Shown here in pieces: positions 16,928 to 25,874 of a stretch of DNA of 50,668 nucleotides (position 1 is its first letter; each line of letters starts with the position of its first letter). The notes under the pieces were generated by a model. That model was not told where the DNA came from. It saw only the letters and a list, made by a program, of their open reading frames with translations, and ran no database searches. The stretch comes from Gammaproteobacteria bacterium (lineage in GTDB: Bacteria; Pseudomonadota; Gammaproteobacteria; Arenicellales; Arenicellaceae): assembly GCA_017854775.1 (NCBI GenBank), contig JAFMHC010000010.1, forward strand, positions 1 through 50,668, in the 5' to 3' direction. The position numbers were made by a program, and so were the translations under genes.

Positions 16928-17806
16928 TCAGCCAGTTCTTTTCTTCGCCAACAACACAATCAGAATACCACCGAGCGTTAACATCGACGAGATAATCAAG
17001 CGTTCGCTTAGCAACTCATTGGCAAACACCACACCTCCGAGCGCAGCAATGACTGGCACCAATAGTTGCATCACTCCCGCTTGGCTAGTGGTGAGGTCTC
17101 TTAATGCCGCATACCAAATCGCGTAGCCTAAGCCTGAAGTAATCGCACCAGACGAAATCGCCAGTAACCATGCACTCGGCGTGGCTGACAACTGACCGGC
17201 GTAGATCAATAGTAAAATGATCGCTAGCGGAAGTGACCTTATAAAATTAGAGGAGGTATCATTAAGTGGGTTTTGTGAGCCCTGACCGAGAATTGTATAC
17301 ATGCTCCAAGCCATTCCGGCCATTGCCATCATAATAAACCCCATAATCGAGGGTTTACTAAGCTCAGGAAGTACTAAATACACTAATCCAGCACAGGCAA
17401 TTAACAGACCCAACCACTCGAATAACTTCATGCGATTACCTTGAACCAGGCTTATACACACCATGCTGATCTGCACCGAACCAAACAGAATTAGCGCCCC
17501 TACTCCGGTAGCTAGTGTGGTGTATGCAAAGGAGAATAAGGCGGCATAAGCAAACAGCATAAGCGCTGCCATCCACGATAAGTTTGCGCGTTTATTGACT
17601 GATTGTTGGGCAGCTGCATGCCGTGCTTTAAGCAAACCGATACCCCACACTAAAAGTAAAAGCGTTATAGCGCCGGATGCTAATCGAATACCGGTAAAGC
17701 TTGCTGGATCAATCGAGCCGTTACTTAGGGCTAATCGACAGAGCACGGAGTTGCCGGCAAAGGCGATTAACGCTAACGCAGACAACAAAGTCGTTTTTAA
17801 GCTCAT
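16928..17806 (-). CDS. EamA-family (DMT superfamily) transporter 1
   Basis: 292-residue inner-membrane protein with about ten hydrophobic helices arranged as two EamA repeats (first at residues ~5-135, second at ~145-287). Hallmarks include ALIAFAGNSVLCRLAL in helix 1, AWSMYTILGQGSQNP at the start of the second repeat and the typical GAITSGLGYAIWY helix. EamA proteins export or import small metabolites such as amino acids and drugs. The substrate is unknown. Its ATG overlaps the stop of the upstream EamA gene by 4 bases (ATGA), so the two are translationally coupled. Confidence 0.85.
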   Translation of the reverse strand: MSLKTTLLSALALIAFAGNSVLCRLALSNGSIDPASFTGIRLASGAITLLLLVWGIGLLKARHAAAQQSVNKRANLSWMAALMLFAYAALFSFAYTTLATGVGALILFGSVQISMVCISLVQGNRMKLFEWLGLLIACAGLVYLVLPELSKPSIMGFIMMAMAGMAWSMYTILGQGSQNPLNDTSSNFIRSLPLAIILLLIYAGQLSATPSAWLLAISSGAITSGLGYAIWYAALRDLTTSQAGVMQLLVPVIAALGGVVFANELLSERLIISSMLTLGGILIVLLAKKRTG

Positions 17807-18702
17807 ATCATTAATCCCAGAAACACCAACACGCCAGTAAAGGTCAATGAAACACCGACAATCTTGCGCTTAGTAAGCTCTTCTTTTAAAAACAGCCATG
17901 CCATTATTACAATAAAAATATTGGCCGTCTCGTTTAACACTGAGGCGACCGAGGCGTCGGCGTATTTGAACGCGCCTAGCCAGAACAGCATCGCTAGATA
18001 CGAACCGATTACACTGGCTAAAATTATGTATCCCCAGCGATGTTGTCCATCGAAAATAACCTTATAAGTACTGGATAATCGCCCCCTTAAGCTTAAGAAA
18101 ACCAACATTCCAATAACACCCGCCAACATCCGTAGGCTGACCATCCAAAAGAAACCTTCATTCGCCAAGATAGGCTTCATGGCGACCACCCCGGCAGCGG
18201 TCAAAAATACCGACGATGAGGCTAACAAAAACCCCTTGATCAATGCGACTCGGTCGACGCTCTGATAGCTACGTTGGTAGACCACCACCATGATTCCAGC
18301 CAACACCATAACAAACCCAAGCCACTGCCAAAGCGCTAAGCTTTCTTGCAAAAATATAATAGAAAGAATCACCACGAAGGGGCTATAAAGGCTGGCGACA
18401 ATGGCGGTACGGCCCGCGCCCAAATTGCGTAATGCTTGCAGGTACCAAGTATCGGCTACGGCAATACCAAAATAACCACTGGCAATTAAAATAAGCCATT
18501 CGCGATTACTCAATAATGGCAATCTAACTCCCTCGAACAGTAACGCGGTTGGCAGCAACAACGACAGGCCGATAATATTTTTGACCAAGTTTAGCGTGTT
18601 GGCACTCATACTCTCGCCAACGTGCTTGTAAAGTACTACCGCACTGGCCCACATTATTGCGCATACCAAAGCAAAGACTTCGCCGAAATTCTCTATTGCC
18701 AT
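17803..18702 (-). CDS. EamA-family (DMT superfamily) transporter 2
   Basis: 299-residue ten-helix DMT transporter with two EamA repeats: GEVFALVCAIMWASAVVLYK at the N-terminus and GFLLASSSVFLTAAGVVAMKP at the start of the second half. The C-terminal ANIFIVIMAWLFLKEELTKR segment is typical for the family. It is upstream of and overlaps EamA transporter 1. The two are distinct in sequence, so they may be separate pumps or two halves of a heterodimer. Nothing here indicates the cargo. Confidence 0.85.
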   Translation of the reverse strand: MAIENFGEVFALVCAIMWASAVVLYKHVGESMSANTLNLVKNIIGLSLLLPTALLFEGVRLPLLSNREWLILIASGYFGIAVADTWYLQALRNLGAGRTAIVASLYSPFVVILSIIFLQESLALWQWLGFVMVLAGIMVVVYQRSYQSVDRVALIKGFLLASSSVFLTAAGVVAMKPILANEGFFWMVSLRMLAGVIGMLVFLSLRGRLSSTYKVIFDGQHRWGYIILASVIGSYLAMLFWLGAFKYADASVASVLNETANIFIVIMAWLFLKEELTKRKIVGVSLTFTGVLVFLGLMI

Positions 18703-18779
18703 TTAGTTATTTCCAACTGATTTTTCTACCGGCATATTCTAGCTACTGGCATGGTTTAGATCTGTTTTTCACAGCGATG

Positions 18780-19844
18780 CTAAAGGATCGCTACACTTTT
18801 TGCTTGCAAGTAGACCGAATCGCCAACCGCTAGATTCATTAGAGTCGCTGATTTTTTAGTTAGCCTCGCTAGAACCGGTAAATTGTTAGCGTTTAGCCTA
18901 ACCGTAACTTGGGCGGCACCGACGCTTTCAATTTGCTCAATTGTCGCAGGGAAGATATTAAGAATGCTGGTATCTTGCTGTTGTTGACGAGTAATGCTGA
19001 CATCACGAGCGGCAATCAGTAAACGTACTTTTTCACCAATGGCCAATGGCCGTCTTAGCACTGAAAAGCGACCCAGCGATGAATCTAAATAGGTGAGTTC
19101 GAACTGCTCATCATGAGCGGCCACCACAGCATCAATGAGCGACTCTGCATCGGCACCTTGCGCTAAAGACAAATCCAATTGGGTTAACATTGATTGAATG
19201 TCACCACTAGCAATTATGCGTCCCTGCTGCATTAATACTAAGTGGTCAGCCAGCCGCGCCACCTCATTTAGCGAGTGGCTAACATAAATAATAGGGATCG
19301 ATAGTTTGTCACGCAAAGCCACTAGCATAGGTAAAATTTCGGCTTTACTGCGCTTGTCCAAGGCTGACAGCGGCTCGTCCATCAATAACAAATCAGGGCT
19401 AGAGCAAAGCGCTCGAGCAATTGCAACCCGTTGTTTTTCTCCGCCCGACAGCGTTTGTGTGTCTCGATCTAAAAGACTCGATATGCCGAGCGCTTGAATC
19501 ACATCGTCTGAATTTATAACTCGTTGCTTGAGCGGAACTCGTTTAAAACCGTATTCTATATTGGCGCGCACCGATAAATGCTCGAACAGGCTGGGTTCCT
19601 GAAAAACGTAGGCTAAGGCTCGTCGATGGGTGGCGATAAACTTAGAGCCATCTTGCCAAATACGATTATTGAATTTGATTAGCCCTGAGGCTGATTTATC
19701 CAAGCCAGCGATAGCTCTTAACACGCTTGTCTTGCCACTTCCCGAGGGGCCATAGATTGCGGTCACACCTTGGCTAGCAAAAATCTGGTCTATGTCGAGT
19801 TCGAAATTGCCATGAGCTAGCTTTAGCTTAAGTTCAAGGCTCAT
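18780..19844 (-). CDS. modC: Molybdate ABC transporter ATP-binding protein
   Basis: 354-residue ATPase that energises ModB. The motifs are complete: Walker A GPSGSGKTS (~35), Q-loop FQEPSLF, signature LSGGEKQRVAIARAL, Walker B LLLMDEPLSALD and the switch His in YVSHSLNEV. The C-terminal third (from about 285) is a TOBE/molybdate-binding domain (IFPATIEQIESVGAAQVTVRL). The start ATG (19844) lies inside a perfect 14-bp tandem duplication of the start region. The upstream copy has its own ATG at 19858, better spaced from the GAGG at the modB end, and makes a five-codon minicistron whose TGA overlaps the modC ATG. Confidence 0.94.
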   Translation of the reverse strand: MSLELKLKLAHGNFELDIDQIFASQGVTAIYGPSGSGKTSVLRAIAGLDKSASGLIKFNNRIWQDGSKFIATHRRALAYVFQEPSLFEHLSVRANIEYGFKRVPLKQRVINSDDVIQALGISSLLDRDTQTLSGGEKQRVAIARALCSSPDLLLMDEPLSALDKRSKAEILPMLVALRDKLSIPIIYVSHSLNEVARLADHLVLMQQGRIIASGDIQSMLTQLDLSLAQGADAESLIDAVVAAHDEQFELTYLDSSLGRFSVLRRPLAIGEKVRLLIAARDVSITRQQQQDTSILNIFPATIEQIESVGAAQVTVRLNANNLPVLARLTKKSATLMNLAVGDSVYLQAKSVAIL

Positions 19845-19858
19845 AGTTCAAGGCTCAT
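19831..19858 (-). promoter_or_regulatory. 14-bp tandem duplication of the modC start, forming an upstream minicistron
   Basis: On the minus strand ATGAGCCTTGAACT occurs twice in a row (19858-19845 and 19844-19831). The first copy encodes M-S-L-E-L then TGA, the stop overlapping the modC ATG. GAGG at 19870-19867 is 8 bases from the first ATG and 22 from the second, so modC is probably translated by reinitiation or coupling. Confidence 0.8.
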
Positions 19859-19860
19859 AG

Positions 19861-20541
19861 TTACAACCTCAACACACGAGCTTTAGGATTAGCCGCATAG
19901 ACTAAAACTAATAAACAAAACGATATCAGCAGCAATGCCGCAGACAACCAATGCGCGCTGGCAAGCTGCATACTTTCTACATGCTCATAGATTGCGATCG
20001 AAGCCACCTGCGTTTCACCCGGAATATTGCCACCGATCATAAGCACCACGCCGAACTCCCCTAGAGTATGAGCAAAGCCTAATACCGCAGCCGACAAGAA
20101 ACCGGGTCTGGCTAGTGGCACCACCACGCTGAAAAAACGGTCAGATGGCGAGGCTCGCAATGTTGCAGCCACTTCCAAGGGGCGTCGGCCAACGGCGATA
20201 AAAGCATTTTGTAGCGGCTGGATCACGAACGGCAAAGAATAAATCACCGAGCCGACCACCAAACCAGTGAAAGAAAATGCTAACGGCTGACCAACAACAG
20301 ACTCAAATAAGTGACCTATACTGCTTTGCGGGCTAAACGCTACCAATAGATAGAAACCAAGAACCGTCGGCGGCAATACTAACGGCAAGGCAACCAGGGC
20401 CTCGATCAAAAACTTAAAGCGCCAAGCTGATTTCGCTAACCACCATGCCAGCGGCGTGCCAAACAAAATTAGCACCAAGGTGCTTATACCGGCTAGCTTT
20501 AAGGTTAGCATTAGGGCGGCAATATCGGCTTCTGAAAACAT
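19861..20541 (-). CDS. modB: Molybdate ABC transporter permease
   Basis: 226-residue inner-membrane permease, normal length for ModB, with about five to six helices. The cytoplasmic EAA-like loop is visible (EVAATLRASPSDRFFSVVVPLARPG), as are LVLPPTVLGFYLL and HTLGEFGVVLMIGG, both characteristic of ModB. Its ATG overlaps the modA stop by one base (TAATG), and modC follows within 16 bases, giving a tight modA-modB-modC operon read leftwards. Confidence 0.95.
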   Translation of the reverse strand: MFSEADIAALMLTLKLAGISTLVLILFGTPLAWWLAKSAWRFKFLIEALVALPLVLPPTVLGFYLLVAFSPQSSIGHLFESVVGQPLAFSFTGLVVGSVIYSLPFVIQPLQNAFIAVGRRPLEVAATLRASPSDRFFSVVVPLARPGFLSAAVLGFAHTLGEFGVVLMIGGNIPGETQVASIAIYEHVESMQLASAHWLSAALLLISFCLLVLVYAANPKARVLRL

Positions 20542-21353
20542 TATTTAATTGTGCTCTCAATCTGTGCTGGGGCCGTGTTGTCGTTCAACGCTGGGCGCGT
20601 GTAGCTTGTCGTCGCTGGGCGCGTGTAGCCGTGCAATTCCATTATCGATAGCGCCTGCTCACTTAGCAAGAAGTGCACAAAATCACGGGCTGCCTGAACA
20701 TCATTAAGTATCACCAGCTGTTGTTCAATCGGCGAATGAAGTTTGCTCGGCACCAACCAATACGAACCTCGCTGCAGATCAATAACTTGCGACAACGCCA
20801 GCAGTGCTATCTCAGCACCACCACTATTGGCGAACTGAAACGCTTGCGCGACACTCTCGCCATAAACCATGCTTGGTTGAATGCCTAAATTCGATAATAC
20901 TTGGATAGCCGCGTGTCCATAAGGCGCGGTTTTCGGATTCGCGATCGCCAGTCGTTTAAACCGTGATTTTTTTAATACTTCGCCATTAGCATCGACTAGT
21001 AGAGGGTCTTTGCTCCATAGCGCCAAACGCCCAAGCGCATAGGTCTGCCGCGAGCCGTCGATCACCAAACCTTTATCTTCGAGTAAGCTAGGCATCGCTG
21101 AGTCGGCGGCTAAAAACACATCGACCGGCAAGCCATATTGGATCTGTGCGGTGTGCTTGCCGGTAGAGCCAACTAATAACACAATTTTATCGTCGCTAAG
21201 TTCAGCGTATGTCGCCACTATAACTTCGGCAGTTGAGGCAAAGTTGCTGGCTACGGCGACCTTAACTTGAGCGGCGAAAACGGTACTACAAAGTAATTGG
21301 GCAGATAAGCACGCTAATAGGTAAATAGTTGTGTAAGTCGTTATCCGCCCCAT
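20541..21353 (-). CDS. modA: Molybdate ABC transporter substrate-binding protein
   Basis: 270-residue periplasmic binding protein. ATG 21353 is chosen over a TTG two codons upstream. The signal peptide (residues 1-24) ends near VFA-AQ. The mature protein begins VKVAVASNFASTAEVIV and shows GSTGKHTAQIQYGLPVDVFLAADS, AIANPKTAPYGHAA and VYGESVAQAFQFANSG, all typical of ModA oxyanion binding. The C-terminal extension contains a duplicated stretch (YTRPA twice), produced by a 24-bp tandem repeat in the DNA. Only 33 bases separate it from argB, with no visible ModE site between, so the mod genes may be read from a promoter upstream of or within argB. Confidence 0.94.
   Translation of the reverse strand: MGRITTYTTIYLLACLSAQLLCSTVFAAQVKVAVASNFASTAEVIVATYAELSDDKIVLLVGSTGKHTAQIQYGLPVDVFLAADSAMPSLLEDKGLVIDGSRQTYALGRLALWSKDPLLVDANGEVLKKSRFKRLAIANPKTAPYGHAAIQVLSNLGIQPSMVYGESVAQAFQFANSGGAEIALLALSQVIDLQRGSYWLVPSKLHSPIEQQLVILNDVQAARDFVHFLLSEQALSIMELHGYTRPATTSYTRPALNDNTAPAQIESTIK
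20589..20636. repeat. 24-bp tandem repeat in the modA 3' end
   Basis: CGCTGGGCGCGTGTAGC begins at 20589 and again at 20613. The first 17 bases of each 24-base unit are identical and the remaining seven diverge. It is in frame and duplicates Y-T-R-P-A near the ModA C-terminus. Confidence 0.85.
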
Positions 21354-21386
21354 GATCAATATTCAGCTGTAAGGCTTGATTCAGAA

Positions 21387-22367
<981 letters not shown>

Positions 22368-22402
22368 CTAGTAGCTTCATTTTGGTCACAATTAACCACT
22401 AT

Positions 22403-22435
22403 TTGACTAAATTTCGAAGGTTATTGCTTTATAAT
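22403..22435 (+). promoter_or_regulatory. Candidate promoter of the RND operon
   Basis: TTGACT at 22403-22408 and TATAAT at 22430-22435, about 85 bases before the first RND-operon gene. The 21-base spacer is longer than the ideal 17, so the -10 is more trustworthy than the pair. Confidence 0.35.
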
Positions 22436-22520
22436 TCGTATTAAGTGAATCCATAATGGCTCCTCTGGCATCTAAAGAGAAATGAACACTAATTAGAATA
22501 AGACTCTTTTTGAGGAAACC

Positions 22521-24155
22521 ATGAAATCAAGCAGCGCAAAATTCCCACTGAACACTATAGACCTCAATACTATGGATCTAAATCGTACCGACAGAAACAT
22601 AAGCCTCTCATTAGCAGTCAACGGGTCAATAGCTCAACCGGCCAATAGAACGCTTAAAGTCGTTGGATTAGCCACGCTATTATTTATCTCAGGGTGTATG
22701 TCCAAAGTGGGCGAGCTACCAGAACAAGCGCAGATTAATGTTCCAGATGCGTGGCAGCCTAAGGCGGATAATGTAGCCACCTTAGAGTCAGACAAAACGA
22801 ATGAACTAAACGCAAAAAGCATCGAAGAAAAGCCGGTTGTCAGCGGTTGGTTGAATAGCCTCAATGATGACGCGCTTAACACTCATGTTGAAAAAGCGCT
22901 GATTAACAACCCCGACCTATTAAGCTCTGCAGCACGCTTGAAGAATGCCTTTGAGCAAGTCACTATTACCGGTTCTAGCCTTTGGCCACAATTGCGCTTT
23001 GACGGCAACGCAAGCACCCGCGAGTCAAGCGCGGCAAGCGCATCCGGCGGAGCGACCCAGGGCGAAAACAGTACTACAGAGATTAGAAGCATCGGCGGCA
23101 CGCTTAATATTCAGTGGGAAGCCGACATTTGGCGCAAACTAAGCCAGCGTCGTAAGGCCGCTGCGCTTGATGCTAAAGCTCAAGGCGAACTATACAAAGC
23201 CGCTGAATTATCATTAGTTGCCAACGTAAGTCGCGCTTGGTACAACTTGGCGACCAATAAATTGCAATTAGATCTAGCCCAAAAGCGTTTAGACAGTTTT
23301 CAAAATACCGCCAACCTGATTGAAGAAAATTACGAACGCGGTTTGCGCTCGGCGCTTGATGTCTATTTGAGTCGTACCGACGTTCAGCGCCAAATTTCAG
23401 CTTTGGCCGACTCTAAATTCAACTATATACAAGCTTTACGGGCGCTTAAGACCCTTCTCGGCGAGTACCCTGATGCCTCGTTAGAACTAAACGTTAATTT
23501 GCCAGAGCTTGATAACTCGGTGCCAACCGGCTTACCGGCTGAGTTGTTAACGCGTCGCCCAGACGTGCGCGCTAGCCAACTGCAATACCAAGCTCAAATT
23601 GCAAACGCCAAAGCAGCTCACCGAGACCGCTTCCCGAGTCTGACCTTTACTGGTTCGATTGGCGAAAGCAGAGACACGTTTAACAGTATTTTTGACAGCG
23701 ACAATAGTATCCGTAATATAATTGGCTCTTTAACTCAGCCGATTTTTTCAGCTGGCGCCCTAAAGGCACAAGAAATGCGTGCTTACAACGATGCTGAAAT
23801 AGCCTATGCCTCGTTAGTTAAAACTACCTTGACCGCATTTGAGGAAGTTGAAAACTCGCTAACCCGCGAAACGGTTTTGCAGGAGCAGCACACAGCCATC
23901 AAAGAAGCGGTTAAATTAGCGCAGGGTGGTTTGAACCTAGCCCTAGACCGGTATCAGTCGGGTATCGAGAATTACACCACCGTTTTACAGTCGCAACGAA
24001 GCCTCTTCGACTCTTTAAGTAATGAGTTGAATCTTCGAAACGCTCTACTACAAAATCGTATTGGCATTCACTTAGCACTCGGCGGTGACTTTGCCACTAA
24101 CGAAGATCGGCAAGCAGACAACATTCCAACGCCTTCAATAACGAAGACGCCCTAA
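22521..24155 (+). CDS. RND efflux outer-membrane factor lipoprotein (NodT/OprM family)
   Basis: Trimeric outer-membrane channel of a tripartite efflux pump. The body is a TolC/OprM-type protein with two duplicated OEP halves; LPAELLTRRPDVRASQLQYQ is the classic NodT-family motif, and VKLAQGGLNLALDRYQSGIENYTTVLQSQ lies near the end of the second half. A lipobox (FISGC) indicates lipid anchoring. The start is oddly far from it: with the strong GAGGAAA site before ATG 22521 the signal peptide is about 58 residues long, with a polar leader rich in Asn and Asp. No better-placed start codon with a ribosome-binding site is apparent. First gene of a five-gene efflux operon; 29 bases to the adaptor gene. 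Confidence 0.93.
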   Translation: MKSSSAKFPLNTIDLNTMDLNRTDRNISLSLAVNGSIAQPANRTLKVVGLATLLFISGCMSKVGELPEQAQINVPDAWQPKADNVATLESDKTNELNAKSIEEKPVVSGWLNSLNDDALNTHVEKALINNPDLLSSAARLKNAFEQVTITGSSLWPQLRFDGNASTRESSAASASGGATQGENSTTEIRSIGGTLNIQWEADIWRKLSQRRKAAALDAKAQGELYKAAELSLVANVSRAWYNLATNKLQLDLAQKRLDSFQNTANLIEENYERGLRSALDVYLSRTDVQRQISALADSKFNYIQALRALKTLLGEYPDASLELNVNLPELDNSVPTGLPAELLTRRPDVRASQLQYQAQIANAKAAHRDRFPSLTFTGSIGESRDTFNSIFDSDNSIRNIIGSLTQPIFSAGALKAQEMRAYNDAEIAYASLVKTTLTAFEEVENSLTRETVLQEQHTAIKEAVKLAQGGLNLALDRYQSGIENYTTVLQSQRSLFDSLSNELNLRNALLQNRIGIHLALGGDFATNEDRQADNIPTPSITKTP

Positions 24156-24184
24156 CACCTATTCCTTTATAGGAACCTAATAGT

Positions 24185-25777
24185 ATGAGCAGTGACTACG
24201 ATTTAAACTTAGACGACGATTCAAAACAAGCAAGCACAGGCAATACGGCAAGCAGGCTTTTTTATATGATTCCTCGTAAGTGGAGAATCATTCTCTGCAT
24301 CCTCCTCATAGCGTTTGTGATTATTACATTATTGAACGCGTTTAAACCTGAGGCAAAAAAACGGCCGATTCCCGAAACGGTTGTCAGGGTTGAAGTGATC
24401 ACTGCGCAACCCAGCGATTACCCGATTGTGGTCAACGCTAACGGCACTGTCGAAGCTCAGACTCGTGGTGATTTAGTCGCTCAAATTCGTGGCGAAATCG
24501 TTGCCGTAGCAAGTAACTTTAATACCGGTGGCACCTTTAAAAAAGGTGACGTGCTGATTCAAATTGATCAGCGCGACTATCAAGCTGAACTTAGCGGCGC
24601 ATTAGCCAATCTATCAGAAGCTGAAGCTACTTATCGCCAAGAACAAGCAACTGCCAAACAAGCTGAGCTCGATTGGCAGCGCTTAGGCAATACCACTCCG
24701 GCCCCCTCTTTGGTGCTACGCAAACCACAGCTAACCGCCGCCAAAGCCCGATATGATTCGGCTAAGGCCGGCGCTGATAGCGCACAATTGAATCTCAGTC
24801 GAACTCAAATTACCGCGCCTTATGACGGCCGAGTTATACAACGCAAAGCCGTTTTGGGCCAATATGTCGGCATTGGCGCACCGATTGCCGAAGTGTTTGC
24901 CACCAATGGTGTCGAGGTTCGCTTACCGATTAGCCAGGAAGAATTCAGCCAACTTGGCTTAGACTCCTTTAACGCCGGTTCAAGTGAAGCAAGCCCATTC
25001 AGTGTATCAATCACCTCTACCGTGGCCAATAAGAGCTATCAATGGGATGCCAAGATTACCCGCACCGACAGCACTTTTGATATAAATACTCGTCAGATTG
25101 ATGTTGTTGCTGAAGTAGCTGACCCGTTTGGTATCGCCAGTGGGCAAACAGCCCTGAAGATCGGTCAATTTGTTAGCGCCCGCATTCAAGGCCGTACTAT
25201 CGAAAATGTTTTTGTGATCCCCAATAAGAGCATTCGTGAAGGTCGCTATGTGTATGCTGTACGTGATGGAAAATTAGCCAAACAGAGTATTAATATTCTT
25301 TGGCAAGATGATCAAAATGCATTAGTCAGTGACGGCATTGAAAACGGCGAACTTGTGGTTACTACGTCACTTAATAGTACCCTTGCCGGCGCTAGTGCAA
25401 AATTTGGTAATGAAGATGAGCCGAATAAACCAGCGGGCAGCGAGGCAAAACCGGCTGCGGCTAGTGTTGTAGACACTAAGACCGAAAGCAGTGTTACTGA
25501 GCCCGCTGACGAGCAAATTATTCCCGACGATAGCGCTGATCCAAGTATGAGTCAGGCAAGCGAGCCCGGCGGGACGGCCGAACAAGCGGCGGCTATTACT
25601 GGCGGGGCTCAAGCTGTTATTGACAACGCTCAAGCTGTTACTGGCGAGGCTCAAGCTGCTAACGAATCTCAGGCTGCTAATGACGGAGCTCAAGCTGCTA
25701 ATGAAGAAGTTCAAGCTGAGCAAGCAAAACTCGAGGCTGACGCCGTGCAATCACCCCAGTCAAGCTCAACTAAATAA
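24185..25777 (+). CDS. RND efflux periplasmic adaptor (membrane fusion protein) with long Ala/Gln tail
   Basis: Links the inner-membrane pump to the outer-membrane channel. The N-terminus carries one transmembrane helix (residues ~36-55, WRIILCILLIAFVIITLL) rather than a lipoprotein signal. Then follow the barrel/lipoyl half-motif (VEAQTRGDLVAQIRGEIVAV), the coiled-coil hairpin (LANLSEAEATYRQEQATAKQ) and the second lipoyl half (TQITAPYDGRVIQRKAVLGQ). Residues 409-530 are an unusual tail: first acidic/Pro-rich, then repetitive (units like AQAVTGE, AQAANE, SQAAND), low in complexity and absent from typical adaptors. AGGAA precedes the ATG. 97 bases to the first RND gene. Confidence 0.92.
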   Translation: MSSDYDLNLDDDSKQASTGNTASRLFYMIPRKWRIILCILLIAFVIITLLNAFKPEAKKRPIPETVVRVEVITAQPSDYPIVVNANGTVEAQTRGDLVAQIRGEIVAVASNFNTGGTFKKGDVLIQIDQRDYQAELSGALANLSEAEATYRQEQATAKQAELDWQRLGNTTPAPSLVLRKPQLTAAKARYDSAKAGADSAQLNLSRTQITAPYDGRVIQRKAVLGQYVGIGAPIAEVFATNGVEVRLPISQEEFSQLGLDSFNAGSSEASPFSVSITSTVANKSYQWDAKITRTDSTFDINTRQIDVVAEVADPFGIASGQTALKIGQFVSARIQGRTIENVFVIPNKSIREGRYVYAVRDGKLAKQSINILWQDDQNALVSDGIENGELVVTTSLNSTLAGASAKFGNEDEPNKPAGSEAKPAAASVVDTKTESSVTEPADEQIIPDDSADPSMSQASEPGGTAEQAAAITGGAQAVIDNAQAVTGEAQAANESQAANDGAQAANEEVQAEQAKLEADAVQSPQSSSTK

Positions 25778-25874
25778 TCATGCGCCCAGATTAAACGCAC
25801 GATAGATCCTTATAAACAGCGCTAGGCTCTAAGTTTAGCGCTAATACCGTGGTGAACAAGAGCACTAACAAAAT

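Noticed and set aside
25367-25750. 127-codon minus-strand frame at the adaptor 3' end
   Set aside because: Shadow created by the repetitive adaptor tail on the other strand.
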